Below, piece by piece: positions 43,150 through 55,900 of a DNA stretch of 64,000 bases; the stretch's first letter is position 1; every line of letters starts with the position of its first letter. The DNA is from Volucella zonaria (lineage: Eukaryota; Arthropoda; Insecta; Diptera; Syrphidae), in the NCBI GenBank assembly GCA_963966105.1, contig OZ014531.1, positions 143,532,734 through 143,596,733 on the forward strand, read 5' to 3'. The notes below the pieces were generated by a model. It was not told the DNA's origin. It ran no database searches and saw only the letters and a list, made by a program, of their open reading frames with translations. A program made the translations under genes and the position numbers.

Positions 43150-44160
43150 AAGGACCTGTCCTTGGTCCGATATTGTTCCCAGTGTGCATAAACTCAATGT
43201 TTTATCTCCCATTCAAAGGTAAAGAAACAGCTTTTGCAGATGATATCAGAATCCCATATGCTTCATCTAGCCCTCTGAGTTTAGTGGCTGAGATTGACCA
43301 CGATGTTCATTTACTGCGAGTTTGGCTTGCCAAGCCCAAGCTTATTGTAACCAATAAAACCAAGTTGATATATTTTTGCTTGAAAATACAGGATTTTTCT
43401 AATTCGGAAATATACTTCCACGCTGAAAATTGCCTACGGTTTAAAATGCTCAATTGCGCATGTAGTGGGTATGATTCTTTACCGGTTTTCAATGAGGGTT
43501 ATGTTTGTAATACAAATTGTTTTAAGATAGGGAAAATTAATAACTTTAAATACTTGGATATTTCATTTGATCAAAGTATGAGTTGTTCCAAACACATTTG
43601 GACAATGAAACAATATCTGCGCTCCTCTATTCGCATCTTTTATCACCTTAAGAAGATTTGTGATAGTAAAACTTTAAGCATAGCCTACTTTTGAATTTTC
43701 CATTCTAAACTACAATATGGTATAAGTTGCTAGCGGGGTGCCTACCAAGCTAAGCTTCTCCCCCTTGTCGCTTTACAAAAGTGTGCTATTAGAAAAATCT
43801 ATAGTGCAAACAGTTTAACTCGCTCTATGCCCCTCTTTAGATCCTTAAATATTCTACCGGTCAGACATTTATACTACATATTTCACGATTTCCAAGCTAT
43901 TTTTTATGAGAAGTTGCTACATGCAGAGCCCCATTTCTGACTCCCGTACTCTGTGAAGTAATCTGAAAAATGATGTGGTGGTATGAAAAGAAGGAATAGT
44001 CTTTTCGTACCACGTATTCAAGAAACTTGTTTAATACGTTTCCTGCGGCTTTTCGATGTATTACATCCTTATCAATGTTTTTAAAGAAAGTCAAACTCTG
44101 GCTTCTGGATTTCGATCACAGTCAAATTGAAGTTCTGGTTTCCTACATTGCTTAATAATA
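43150..44160 (+). mobile_element. L2/CR1-like LINE, RT active site and C-terminal fragment
   Basis: Open at 43173-43694: NSMFYLPFKGKETAFADDIR with the catalytic FADD, then NCFKIGKINNFKYLDISFDQ, matching the C-terminal block NCFKIETVRHFKYFGVVIDQ of the L2-like LINE at 23248-24654. Related sequence continues with stops (KLQYGIS, LPLVALQKCAIRKIY) to about 44150. A distinct but related family, 5'-truncated. Confidence 0.75.
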
Positions 44161-45912
44161 CAATAATTTACTAAATTCCCACTTAATGCTTATTATCCAA
44201 AATTAATATTTTCCATCTTTTCTGTTTTTTGTTTTGTGTAATATAATATTTACCTACATTTCAAAAAAATCATCTAAATATTACTAGGTCCACATACGAG
44301 TAATTCTTAAATTTTATTTTATTTACGAAGTAGCATTTAGTACTATTTGAATTTTTAAATAAAAAATATAACTAACTGTTCTTATTATAACTATACCTTT
44401 TATTACAATAAGAATAATGATAATAAAAAAAAAAGTTGTAATTTATAAATATGAACGCCCCTGCAATTATTTAAATCAGCGCAAAAAAGAGAACTAAAAA
44501 TGTAATCTACTCGTATCTCGCATAACGAAAAATTGAACTACCTGAGACACAGAATCTTTTCATTCTCTTTAATCCTCGGAATCGCTTATTCTAGTTGTTC
44601 GCACCAAGTGCTCTGGTATCCGTGATGGCTTAACTGCAAAAAAATCGGAATTTGATTTTCGTTGTCCTCTAAAAATTCTAAACTGGGGCATGAAATTTGC
44701 ATGCAGCATTTTTGTTCATTCGCTAAATGTGGTCGAGTGTTTTAGTTGTGTAGACATTCAAATCTTGTCACAATACAAAGCGATTATACCCGTACATATG
44801 TATTATCCCTTCAATTCGCTTTCCCCTTGGTAAATAATTAGCAAATAATTGTTTGGCCAAAAAGGGTCATTTGATACTCAGCTTTTCCGCTTTTCCGCAT
44901 TCAAGTCACATTTAAAGACCGTACACTTTGTTTTCTGAGTTGAACCTGCCTTGTACACTTCTACTCCAGCAGGAAATTAAAAAACATAACAAGATAGCGC
45001 AGATCCTTAACGAAACCGGATCTGCTATAGTTTAAAAAAAGTTCCAACGTACAGGTTTTAATTTATCCATGTTCGTTTTCCAGCCTAATGAAGCAAGTCT
45101 GAATTAGTTTTCCTGAATCCCATATTCAACTGGCTTTGTAGTGCAGAAGATATGCATCTGGAATGCATTTTAATGTGAAAATGGATTTGTTTGATCACCC
45201 CCAGTAGGGACAATTGCAATACCAAAGATTTCCTGGGTTGAAAGCCAAGCTGAAACTTTAGCGTATTAGTGTGCTGCCCTTGAGCATCACACCGTTGGTT
45301 GTGTGATGAATGCGGTCTACGATAACACCCCGCTATGTTAGAAAACTTCCGTTCGCAAGCATGTGGTCTTGTTGTTCTTTAGGTGTAGGACAGCTGTGCT
45401 GAAGTCTTCAATATAAAGATTGGAGATCGCTCTTCATTGCGTGAACGTTAGTGCTGTGTATACCATTTCACTTCCTCTGCCTTGGAGTTGTTGTACGCAT
45501 TTGATGCGTGTATGATTCACTCCAGCTCTGTGATGTGATATTTTTTAGTGGTGCCAATTTCTTGTTTTTCTTATAGAACTTTCGGATTATAATGTCAACA
45601 AGCTTTTCGGTTCGGACTAAGGTTCATAGCAAATGGTAGCCTTATAGTACTTAAACAATAAGTTAGACCTTTTATAGTCATTGTAACCATTCCTTTGGAC
45701 ATATTCCTTCAAAAATTAATGTACTTTTTCTGCTCATCATTCAAATTAGGCGGTCAGTTTAGAGTGTCAAATTGTAGCTTAGATAAATATTCAGAGCCTA
45801 GATATACTCGTATATAAATAGTGGCATAGAAACCACGTAAACTTTGCTAACGTCACAATAAACTTTCCTAAGACTATAAGAATTTATCTCGTTTAATAAC
45901 TGACTAGAGGTC
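44161..45912. other. No gene recognised
   Basis: AT-rich, with TACTCGTA-type motifs at 44295, 44508 and 45805. A plus-strand stretch near 44977-45055 reads KKHNKIAQILNETGSAIV, faintly like a Tc1-type HTH, but is too short to call. Confidence 0.4.
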
Positions 45913-47078
45913 AAATATACACAAATATATGACTCGAACTGCAACCAACTTCAGACTGCTATAATTTCCAAACCGTTCATGATAGTGAGCTCAAATTTTG
46001 ACACATGGCAGATAATTTTATTATTTACAAGCGTCTCAGTTGTGTTGAAAAAATTTTATCCGTGATGGAATTCAAACGTGATTGCTTTATATTTGGTTGG
46101 AAAACCACAAGTAGCTATCTTTAGAGCCCTCTAGCACCTCAACGTAAATAAATCATTTGTGTCTCGTAGCATAACCCGTTACCGTGATACTGGAGGCTGG
46201 AATTGACTTTCTCGTGAGCTCAATATATCGTTGGAACGGATGCAACACACACTGAAAAATGAGCCATTGAAATTCCAAAAAGCACACGATCTCACACCGC
46301 AACAGAAAAAAGTTAGAGTCGAAAGAGTCGAAAAGTGGTGAGTTGCCGAATTTGTTTTTTTCCGATGAGTCGCCATTTGTTATCGAGCAATATGTCAACA
46401 AACAAAATGACCGAGTTTACTTGCCGGAGAGGTCCTTCGAAAATTTACACCTTCGGACGGCCACCAGAAAGCAGGCAGCACCGATGGTGATGGTTTGGGC
46501 TGCCATAACCGCCGATGGTCGCTCTCCGCTCGTATTTTTGACCGTGGCGTCAAAATTAATGCGATCGTATACCGTGAAACTGTCTTAGAGGCAGTACTGA
46601 AGCCTTGGGCAAACAATCATTTCGGTCGGAGACCGTGGACATTTCAACAAGACTCGGCACCGTCTCACAAAGCGCGCGTCAACCAAGATTGGTTAAAAAA
46701 CAATGTTCCACACTTTATTTCTTCGACACAATGGATTGCAAGTTCTCCGTATGCAAATCCGTTGGATTTCTCTGTCTGGGGTCTTTTGAAGGCGAAGGTT
46801 GGCACTAAAAAATACCAAAATTTGGACCACCTCAAACAAGCACTTCGCCGGGAATGGGCCAAAATACCGCAGAGCCACTTGCGTGTAGCGTGCGATGCTT
46901 TCTTCAGCCGTCTCAAGGCCATTATTCGCGCCAAAGGTGGACATATTGAAAACTACTGATACAATTTGTAAATTGATGTATTTTCAAACATTTTTTGCTT
47001 TGGCACAATAAAATTTATCAAAAAATAAAAAATTATAGCATTTTAAAAAGTTACAGTTCGAGTAAGTCACCCTGTATA
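45913..47078 (+). mobile_element. Tc1/mariner-superfamily transposon, decayed
   Basis: Transposase pieces on the plus strand: VIALYLVGKPQVAIFRAL near 46082 (HTH), FVSRSITRYRDTGGW, then LSRELNISLERMQHTLKNEP. The first acidic block is FFSDESPFVIEQYVNKQNDR near 46358. WTFQQDSAPSHKARVNQDWL near 46637 carries the second Asp. SPYANPLDFSVWGLL near 46740 holds the third acidic site. REWAKIPQ and IRAKGGHIENY close the protein at 46960. Three or more frameshifts. Candidate termini contain ACTCGAACTG at about 45934 and, inverted, about 47050-47060; they are diverged elsewhere. Confidence 0.8.
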
Positions 47079-48595
47079 CCCGCCAACAAGGAGCACTGTT
47101 CTCCAATCCTCTCAGATAAGTGCTGATAATTTCGGTCAAAACTCGCTGTTACGTCTCCTACTTCATAAAAAATCCACTTTCAAACGTCTACAAGCCGAGC
47201 ATAATGCCGATGATGCCTCCTACTGTATGCACCTACATATGTACATGCATACCGTATGTAGTGCTCTATTCCTTATGTTTATGCAAATAAATTAATTCAG
47301 TAATTAACTAATTTACCCAAAAGGAAAAGGTTTGGACGAAAAAAATCCTTATAAAGGACATGATGCATAAAATGATTCTGCATTTATGTACATATACAGG
47401 AAACATGTAATTGGTAAGCAGATGGATAGATATCAGTCAGTACGTACACGCGTAGGGAACACAAATACGAGTACTCACATATGTATGATGGAAACATCCG
47501 CTCCTGGTTTCAGTAGTCGAACGTAGTCATACATTGGAAAATCAAAAAATCGTGTCACGTTTCCGTTTCAACTTTTGGCTCAAAGGAATGGCTGGCTAGC
47601 TGGCGTACCCTTCTCGTAAAGTTGGATTCCTTCCCGGCTGTATGGTGGATCTAGATAAATTGATAAAAAAGCCATCATTGCTGATGGTTCAATAGAAAGG
47701 TTTTTTTTTTTTTCTCCTTCTCATCTCGGTCTTCCTCTCATATCTGTACTCTCTTGTTCGGATCCACATTGGTATGCCAAATATTTTGTTCGCTTTTCCT
47801 TTCCATTTATCTTACTTTGCCACAGACGTATTCGTAGTCGTATCCATATTCGTACTCGTATATGGACATGATGGTATGCTGGAACAACCTTCAGAAATTG
47901 AGCTTCATAGCTTTCCCTTGTTGTTTGTGTATCGGCGTATCGTCGTAGAGGAGTATCGGAAACAAGCTGTACTCAGGTCTTAGATGAATCTATCATGTTG
48001 TGACAGGTGCACTTAATTTGTTGGAGGTTCGTGATGGCGCGTGGGTGAGTCCAATCCAAGGCTAGGAGCAAATAAAATTGAAAAACAACTCAAAATACAT
48101 ATAATTGGAATGGAGTCCTAGGTGTGTGCGTACAATGGAATTGAGTTTCTGGATACCATGGTTTTGTAGAATCGTGGCACGTTCGCCTTAACTTAATTTA
48201 TCTTTTTTTAACCTTTAATTTTAACTTATACAGCTTTTGAATTTGGAAATTGATAAATAAGACGTATTAGAACAACGAAATTCAACAACGCGTTTTTAAG
48301 AAATATATTTTTGACTTACGGGTAGATTTAAATTCATCGCTTTTTTCAAACAGCAAGGACGAGATGGAGTAGTCAAGGCACTAGTTTGAGGTATCATATC
48401 TTACATAAGAATCAGACACTTTCAACCACATGCCCGAAATCTGAACCTGTTTACAACCTGTTTCCATCATCGGAGCAGCAAGTGAGCCAGGTAACCGATG
48501 ACCAGATAGCAATGATAGTTTTTCCGATTGTTATATTTTAGCAGCAGTCAAAGTCACCAATAACATCCACCTGTCAAAATATTCCGTAAGGTTGA
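47079..48595. other. No gene recognised
   Basis: Non-coding, with a poly-T run at 47700-47713, TACGAGTACTC at 47466 and TATTCGTACTCGTATATGG near 47847. Short frames only. Confidence 0.5.
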
Positions 48596-49490
48596 GCGTG
48601 AGTAGACTTTTTTGGATCTTAGGCCACAAAGACAGAGATTAGTGCGAAATGGAGAAAATATATCAACCGTAGCGGCTAGTATCGAAGAAGACCCAGAAAC
48701 TTCGATTCGGCGCCGATCAGTTGAATTGGGCATCGCCCAGCTTATTTTGCGGTTCGATTTGAGCCTACATCCGTATAAGATTGAGTTGGTGCCAGAATTG
48801 AAGTCGGACGACCAAAGGCAACGTTGTGAGTTCGCTAATTGGGCGCTGGAAATGTTGGCCTGAGATCCGGGCTATGGTTAAAAAAAACATGTTCTCCGAC
48901 CAGGCCCAGCTCAGCGGCTATGTCAATAAGCAAAATTTCTGTCAGTGGAGGTAACACAATCCACAAGTATTCGGCCAAGCATCAATGCATCCACAAGGAT
49001 TGACTGTTTGGTGAGGTTTATTGCATGACAGCATCATCAGACCTTATTTCTTCCGAAATAAGGAAGGAGTCAATGGTCTCAGGTTTAGAGCGATGTTAAC
49101 GACTGTCTGTGGTTAGAGCTCCACAACATCGATATATCCGACCTGTCGTTCCAACAAGACTGCGCTACATCCCATCGAAGCGACGCAATGCTAGAAGTTG
49201 TGAAGGAGGAATTTGGCGACTGAGTCATCTCACGGCGAGCATTCATTAATTGGCGGGCGCGGTCATGCGATTTGACACCACTCGATTATTTTCTCTGAGG
49301 CTACGTCAAGTCTTACGTAACAAGCCAACCAGTTTGGATGCGCTCGGGTCTAACATTCGACACGCTATTGCCGGAATAACGCCGCACATATTGGACCGAC
49401 CGTTTGAAGCACTGCCAGCGAAGCCGAGGCGGCTATTTGAACAATGTGCTCTTCCACACATAATGGCATGAACGTACCGGTGCTGCATCC
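48596..49490 (+). mobile_element. Tc1/mariner-superfamily transposase, copy 1 of a local pair
   Basis: Pieces in order on the plus strand: VAASIEEDPETSIRRRSVEL (HTH linker), LHPYKIELVPELKSDDQRQR, FANWALEML, a damaged first Asp block near 48890 (FSD-AQLSGYVNKQNF), LSFQQDCATSHRS with the second Asp near 49145, and DLTPLDYFL with the third near 49265 to 49295. The C-terminus is poorly kept (ITPHILDRPFEALPAKPRRL). Multiple stops. The same family as 49833-50815 and the minus-strand pieces at 9770 and 11735. Confidence 0.8.
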
Positions 49491-49832
49491 ATTGATGGTT
49501 TCAAAACGCCTAAACATATTTTCAATTATTTTATAGAATAGAATCGGAATGGAATCTTTGAACGCAGTTGAAAAATTTAATTCAGTGAGTCTTGCCTAGG
49601 TCGCAGATAGCAATGAGATCGCGAAGTATGACATCACCGATAAACTTGCTATAGAAAGCAGTCAGAACCTGAACGGGCTTTCTCTGTCTGCAGCTCTGTT
49701 AGAACTTATGTTGACACAACTAATACTTGGCTCAAATACGAGTTTCTTTTTGAAAACTTTTATTTTGACACTGATAGCTCTTTCCCACTCGAATCTCGAC
49801 CGGCCGTCAGTACCATACCTCTGCAGAGCGAA
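49491..49832. other. Spacer between two related transposases
   Basis: No coding sequence or terminal repeats recognised. Confidence 0.4.
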
Positions 49833-50815
49833 ATGAATCGCTTTACGCTTGAACAACGTTGGCAAATAATGCAAACTTATTTCTAAAGTGAATGCTGTCT
49901 TGCCCAAACAGTGCGTTTATTGAAAAGAAGTTTCGGCCTAAATGAAGCATCCACCGCGCTTGCTGTACGCAAGTTTGTGCAAAAAGTTCGTGCGACTGAC
50001 TTGATTGGGGACAACACCCACGCTGCACGTCGTCATACGGTACGTACCGAGGAGAATGTGGCTTCTGTGGCCTAGAGTGTTTGACTCTATCCATGAACAT
50101 CGACTCGCCATCGATCTCAACAACACATCATTTCACGCATTTCAACGTTTTGCACAAAGATCTCGGATTACTCCCTTACAAAATCTAATTGACTCAGCAA
50201 TTGAAGGCAAACGACCATCCGCTTCTCGGTTTGGGGGTTTCAATTTCATCAAAGCGCATATTCATCTCGGCGGCTATGTTAACAAACAAAACTGCCGCAT
50301 CTGGGGACTAGAAAACCCGCACGTGATTGTTGAGAAGCCAATGCATCTGCAGAGAGTGGTAATTTGTTTCGGATTTTGGAGTGGTGGTACCACTAGCCCA
50401 TTTTATCTCCAAACTGCTGCTGGAAACGCGTTTTCGGTCAACGGTGAACGCTACAGAGCCATGTTTACTGAAATTTTATAGACTGAAATTGAAAATGTGG
50501 ACTTGGACGATCTTTGGTTTCAGCACGATGGTTTCAGCACGATGGCGCGCCATGCCACACAGTTCGGAAATCGTGTAATCAGCCGCCTTGGCGATGTCAA
50601 TTGACCCCGTCGGAACTGCGATTTGGCTTCGTTCGACTTTGTTCTGCTGGGTGCCTTAAAGATCAATGATATGCGGACAAATCAGTAATGATTCAATCCC
50701 GAGCCATTCGTGAGATAGGGACAGAAAGAGTCTTGAAAAATTGGTCAGGCAGAATGCGCTACTGCGAATCCAGCCGAGGCAGCTACGTGAATGAAATCGT
50801 ATTCCATAACTAATA
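49833..50815 (+). mobile_element. Tc1/mariner-superfamily transposase, copy 2 of a local pair
   Basis: Almost full-length coverage but broken. MNRFTLEQRWQIMQTYF starts the N-terminal HTH near 49833; EASTALAVRKFVQKVRATDL follows. A central frame, 50005-50481, has LGGYVNKQNCRIWGLENPHV and VNGERYRAMFTEIL. Then VDLDDLWFQHDGFSTM with the second Asp near 50500 (13 bases, GGTTTCAGCACGA, are duplicated here), and a degraded end, SSRGSYVNEIVFHN, finishing at 50815. The first Asp block (normally FSDEAHFWLNG) is altered to SASRFGGFNFIKAHIHLGG. It is inactive. Confidence 0.83.
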
Positions 50816-51333
50816 AAAATGTTCGTTCTTTCTAATGTGTAGTACTTACTCGGACCACTGCAAATGTGTAGATGGCTTAACTTTCCAGGCTGCAGGCAAA
50901 CCAACTGAAGCCTTCAAATGCTAGCTAAAAGTCGGTGAACTTTCTGCTGACAAAAAAAAACTTTTAATGTCTTCTGTCGTCTGAATGGAGCACTAAGCTT
51001 TTGCCAATCACCTATATGTGCCAGGCATTAGTGACATTACCACAAGAACTTTATGCCAGTAGGTGTTTGTACTGTATGCATCCGTCAGGACAAAAGACAT
51101 AAGAATTAGGCGGAAAAACAATCAGCCAAAGAGACAATAGACGTACTATACCATTTGTGAATACAAGGTCTGTACACATGCCAGTTGTGAGAAAAAAAAA
51201 TTCAAATCCTTTGCAGAGATTCAAACTCAAAATAAAATTTAAATTTAAGTAAACATTGGCTAGACGTTCAGAACTCATTTGGAAAGAAAAACGGTCATAT
51301 TTGTTTATAAAAAAAATACAAATCTATCTCGTA
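50816..51333. other. Upstream region of the host gene; no gene recognised
   Basis: AT-rich sequence. No clear TATA box or other promoter motif can be assigned. Stop-free sequence in the gene frame begins at 51256 but contains no ATG before 51334. Confidence 0.4.
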
Positions 51334-52266
51334 ATGGCAACATTAGATAACCTGGCCGAATTAGTTGACAATATTTTTACAGACGACGAAGTCAACACGT
51401 CCAACTTGAAGGATTTTCTAAAAGTTATTGCAAATCGTCTTACAAACCTTGCAACGCGTTCCAATCATACACTACTTGAGGAAGAAGAAATGGAATACGA
51501 GGGTACAACGCAAGTTCACTATTTATCCGATCTCATAACGAGATGTGAGGAAAGGCTTGCCAAACTTGTCCAAACCCCAAAAACAAGGCTTGTCATTCGA
51601 AACGAAGGCCAAAAACTACAATCCATCATAGATACACTCGAGACTGTCAAGTGCACCAATAGTCATTTGCAAGCTCAAATCAATCAACTATTCGTATCTC
51701 AGGAGAAGCTTAAGAAATTGGAATGCCAAAGAAAACAGACATATCAAGACATGATCGATCGTCTTTACAAGGACTCCATGAACTCTGATGTCTGTAACCT
51801 TCGTAAAATGTTTTACATTATCCAGAATCAAGTTGACGAGCTGCCTGTTAAATGTCAGTCAATGGAAAATGACATTTCTGATATTCGAAACAAAATGGAA
51901 ATCGTTGGCTATATTCCTGAACTAGAAGAGAAGGTAAACAAACTGATGGACTGGCGAGCATCTTTACGAGAGGAATTCGATGTACTCACCGAGAGATATG
52001 AGCACGTCAAAACTGTCAAGGCAAGTAAATGTGAATTGGAAGATCTACTCGAGAAGAAAGTCAACTATGGTCATCTGTCAAAATACGTTCAAAATGTCAA
52101 ATTTGACCTGGCCAAACAGGAGTTCATCAATGAATTTCAACAGGTCAATGTACTCTTCTGTGAACTTCAGATTTTTTTCAATGCAAAACTGCGAACTCTG
52201 CACAAAAACGTACAAATGGTACTGTCAAAGTTGGATTCTAAAAGCCGCCTTGAGAGGAGACATTAA
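51334..52266 (+). CDS. Coiled-coil protein, possibly DUF4795/QRICH2-like
   Basis: A single uninterrupted frame of 310 residues starting MATLDNLAELVDNIFTDDEV. I chose the ATG at 51334 because the longer open stretch upstream has no ATG. The protein is highly charged and mostly helical, with long heptad-type stretches at about residues 100-160 and 190-260 (LEEKVNKLMDWRASLREEFD). Near the C-terminus, KASKCELEDLLEKKVNYGHL followed by VKFDLAKQEFINEFQQVNVL resembles the KADK-LE--V-R--FD pattern of DUF4795, found in sperm-flagellum proteins such as QRICH2. No signal peptide, membrane segment or transposon motif. Its intact frame amid decayed repeats implies selection. Intronless short coiled-coil genes in flies are often testis-expressed; that role is inference, and other coiled-coil families are possible. 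Confidence 0.72.
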   Translation: MATLDNLAELVDNIFTDDEVNTSNLKDFLKVIANRLTNLATRSNHTLLEEEEMEYEGTTQVHYLSDLITRCEERLAKLVQTPKTRLVIRNEGQKLQSIIDTLETVKCTNSHLQAQINQLFVSQEKLKKLECQRKQTYQDMIDRLYKDSMNSDVCNLRKMFYIIQNQVDELPVKCQSMENDISDIRNKMEIVGYIPELEEKVNKLMDWRASLREEFDVLTERYEHVKTVKASKCELEDLLEKKVNYGHLSKYVQNVKFDLAKQEFINEFQQVNVLFCELQIFFNAKLRTLHKNVQMVLSKLDSKSRLERRH

Positions 52267-52985
52267 ATTCTATGTGAAATTGTGAATTCTGGGTTTTCTT
52301 TAAATTAGGCATCCATCCTTAAAATGTGGGAAATCGATTTTCTGTCATTGTCAAAAATTTTCTGCTAATGAAATATTTTCCTTCCTTCTTCATTTGTGAA
52401 GGGTAGTTCGTTATCATTTTGGAATTTTCATTCCACCCCGCCAATCCCAATTAGCAAAAGACCCTTAACGGTTTTCGGTGTTTGAGAACTTTTGTGCGAT
52501 AGCATTAATAATTCATAACAGAACGCAAGGGCATAAGGAAAAGGAAAATATTTAATATTCCATCCTTGATTGATGCTTTTTGTACCCTTTGTTAATGAAA
52601 GGTTGCTATGAAGCGACCGGAAGTCGAGGAAAGTTTCTTAATGTTTTTCAGGATTTATGTATTGTAGAACATTTTCGTTTTCTGTGATTGACGGCAAATT
52701 TATGCCATATGCTCGGATCCATAATATGGTAAGTCGTAAGTTACAAATCAGTAATGACTTCAAAATTAAACGAGTGTTTACATGTATGTACGGGGACACT
52801 TATATGGGTAAGCGTTAATTATTTTAAATGACGCAGCATGTTCGAGAATGTAAAAAACAAATTACTTGTAATTAATGATTGATTTTTCAGATATACACAT
52901 ATCGTATACTAATCGCTTCGCAATTGTAACGCCTTAAAACAGAACTTTAAAGAAATATCCATATTATTTTCCTATACATATGAAA
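52267..52985. other. Downstream spacer, no gene recognised
   Basis: Non-coding, AT-rich. An ATTAAA overlaps the stop codon of the upstream gene, too early for a normal polyadenylation signal; no clear AATAAA is close. Confidence 0.4.
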
Positions 52986-55900
52986 ATAAAAAAACGTCAG
53001 TCCTTAATAGTCGGATTTATTCCGGAGGTTGAGCGAAGTGCGGATATAAAGAGCAAGATTGATTGGGCTAACAAAATCCCAAAAGACGGATTTACCACTG
53101 CTTCCACTGCTCCCAAAGCGCTAAAAGACTCCTCCACGCGCCAGGTGACGGTTCCCAAGAAGCCCAAAACCTATAACACCAAAACCTCTGGGCCATACAG
53201 CAGCATATCTTTGAGGTCTTTTAGCAAAGTCTTAAAAGACGCAATAATGATCACGGTAATAGACAGGAGTGATACCGACCAATCAACTTGAACTGTGGCA
53301 GTTGATCAAGTTAAATCTTTCGAGCAACTTCTTGGTCATCATGCGGGAAAACCCCGAACCACCTCCCATCACAAGCGACGCAGGTTGGCACCAGGCCACG
53401 TCAAGCTTATCCCATGTGCCAATCAAAAATCTCTTGATCTTTTCACCAAAGCTATAGGTGGATTAGGAGGAATTTGGTCAGGTGCAATACTCGACGTCGT
53501 GTCTAATGAGGATATCCTCAGCAGACCTAGAACTCGGACCTGGATCCCAGCCGAAAACTCCTCCCCAGAAAGAATTCTGGAGATCATCATGCTCAGCAAC
53601 CCGAATCTTCCAACTCAGAGTGGAAAGTCGCGAAACTGGAAGAATTTAACGGCTCTTATAGATGCGCGTTGATCGTGATTCGGTTCGGTTTCGAGTCAAT
53701 TCACATAAGGGTCTATAAAAAGCGTGAGCTGGATGCTGATAAGCAACCTCCTCCTCCTTTAACTGAAACTTCTTAGATCTTGGAGCGTCGATATCCTTTC
53801 CAGAAATGGATAGCGACGACTCGAATTTATCCACGGCGACAATTAAGCCGTCGGTCTCCTCTTCTGACACAATATCGGAAATGGAAACCGATGGCGAAGC
53901 AAAAAGAGATCCTATACGATCAGAGGAAGAAGATGAGCTCTTGGGCACAGGCTCCGGCCCAACTTATTCTGCGTATATCACTCTTGTCTCCGACAACATC
54001 ACTCAAATGCTGACGAACTGGATAGTATCGTCTGAACATTCATTTTCAGACCACAGATACATCCAATTTAGAATGATTGATCCTCCTCCCAGCCAACCAG
54101 CATTCCGGAATTATCAGAAATCTGATTGTCCAAAATAGAGAGGAATACTGTCAGAAACGCTATCCTCTGAACTCTCAATTCCCCGCCTGACACCAACAAA
54201 CTTGACATGAAAGCCAAGGAATTCACCTTGGCTCTCAATCAGTCTATGGCCGCTTTCTGCCCTCTTATTCACCCTAGAGGCAAGAAAAAGCCGGACTGGT
54301 GGACATCAGCACTGGCACTGCTTAGATACACTTTGCAGAAAACTTTTCAACCTAGCAAAAAGCACAAGAAAAGTGACTGACTGATACACATATATACATA
54401 GAATCCCTCAAAATATATTAAAAAAGAACTGAGGAAAGCAAAGCGACAATCCTGGAGATCATTCTGGGACAAAATCACAGAAACCTCTGAGGCATCCCGC
54501 CTAAGAAAAATCATCTCTACATATCCTATGATGTCTAGCTCTTTGAAAAAAACCGATGGCTCTCGGATAACCTCAAGTGATGAATCACTTAACCTGCTAG
54601 TGGACACCTAACATACGTTCCAGGTAGCAACCCAAACAAGACTACTGCAACCGTGACCAAAAATTCATTGTCATACAAATCTGCTATAATACCTGCCGAG
54701 CTACAAAAGTTCTCAGATATTATCCTGCCTACACTAGAAAATATCATGAGGGGCTGTGTAGAACTGATCCCCATTCCACTGTCATGGAGAGTATTAAAGT
54801 TATTTTCATTCCCAAACCCGGAAAATGTTATCATGTTGTCCTAAAGGACCTATAAGTCTATCATCTTTCAGTCTGAAAACTCTAGAACGACTGATTGATA
54901 TCCATATATGAGGAAAAAATGATCCAAAGCTTCCGTCAACGGCTCAACATGCCTACTGTAAAGGAAAGTCGGTGGAAATGGCAATGAATTCACTGACTAG
55001 CCACATCGAACGATCCCTACAATATAGAGAGTACACAATGGTCGCTTTCCTGGACATAGAGAGTGCCTTTAACAACGTCAGTAGCTACAGTAGATTTATT
55101 CTCTTGCAAAAAAGCCATTGGGAATAAATGGCGCCTTCAACCTCGCATAACCCACTGGCTATACATCTAGGTCAAAAGACCGATACTCATCTACGGGGTG
55201 GTGGTCTGGTAGACAACTGCAGCAAACTAATAAGAGAACAGTATGCCTATGCATAAGCGATTACGGTCTACTCCCTCTTCGGCATTAGACATTCTGTTTC
55301 ACTTGACACCCCCCGATATCTTCAGCAGATAAGTAGCTGCGACAGCAGCTATTCGCCTTAAAGCGACTAAACAGTGGACAAATAATTCATTTTGCCACGC
55401 CAGCATTCTTAATACATTAGGAATCCTCACAGAGAACATCGATTACACCATACCTGAACTTTGGTTTGACAAAAACTTCCATGTACGCTTTCCCTCTAGA
55501 TCCTTCTGGGAGGAAGTCAATCCATCTCTACACAGACGGATCTAAAACCGATAGTGGAGTCGGTGGCTGTATTTTCTTAGATAAGCTAAACCTAAACCTC
55601 TCTTTCCGTCTTGCAAATCACTGTAGCGTGTTCCAGGCGGAAATGCTCTGTTCCGACTGAAGAGAAACGTGAGAGGATATCCACATCTTTGCGGATAGTC
55701 AGGCTGCTTTCCAATCACTGGACTCGGTTTCAGTAAATTCTAAAACCACCCTTAAATGCCGATCATCTCTTACGAAAATGCCTGAGCAGTTCAACCTTGA
55801 CCTTTGTTGGGTGCCGGGCCACAGAGACATTCCAAAGAACTGTAAAGTCGACGAACTCGCCAAAATTGGAACCACTCTACCTATTCTACCGGAAAAGTGT

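Noticed and set aside
44977..45055. Tc1-type helix-turn-helix remnant
   Set aside because: About 25 residues of weak resemblance, with no catalytic block or terminal repeat nearby.
51256..51333. Upstream extension of the coiled-coil gene
   Set aside because: The stop-free stretch has no ATG; its first codon is TTG, which is not a usual start in insects.
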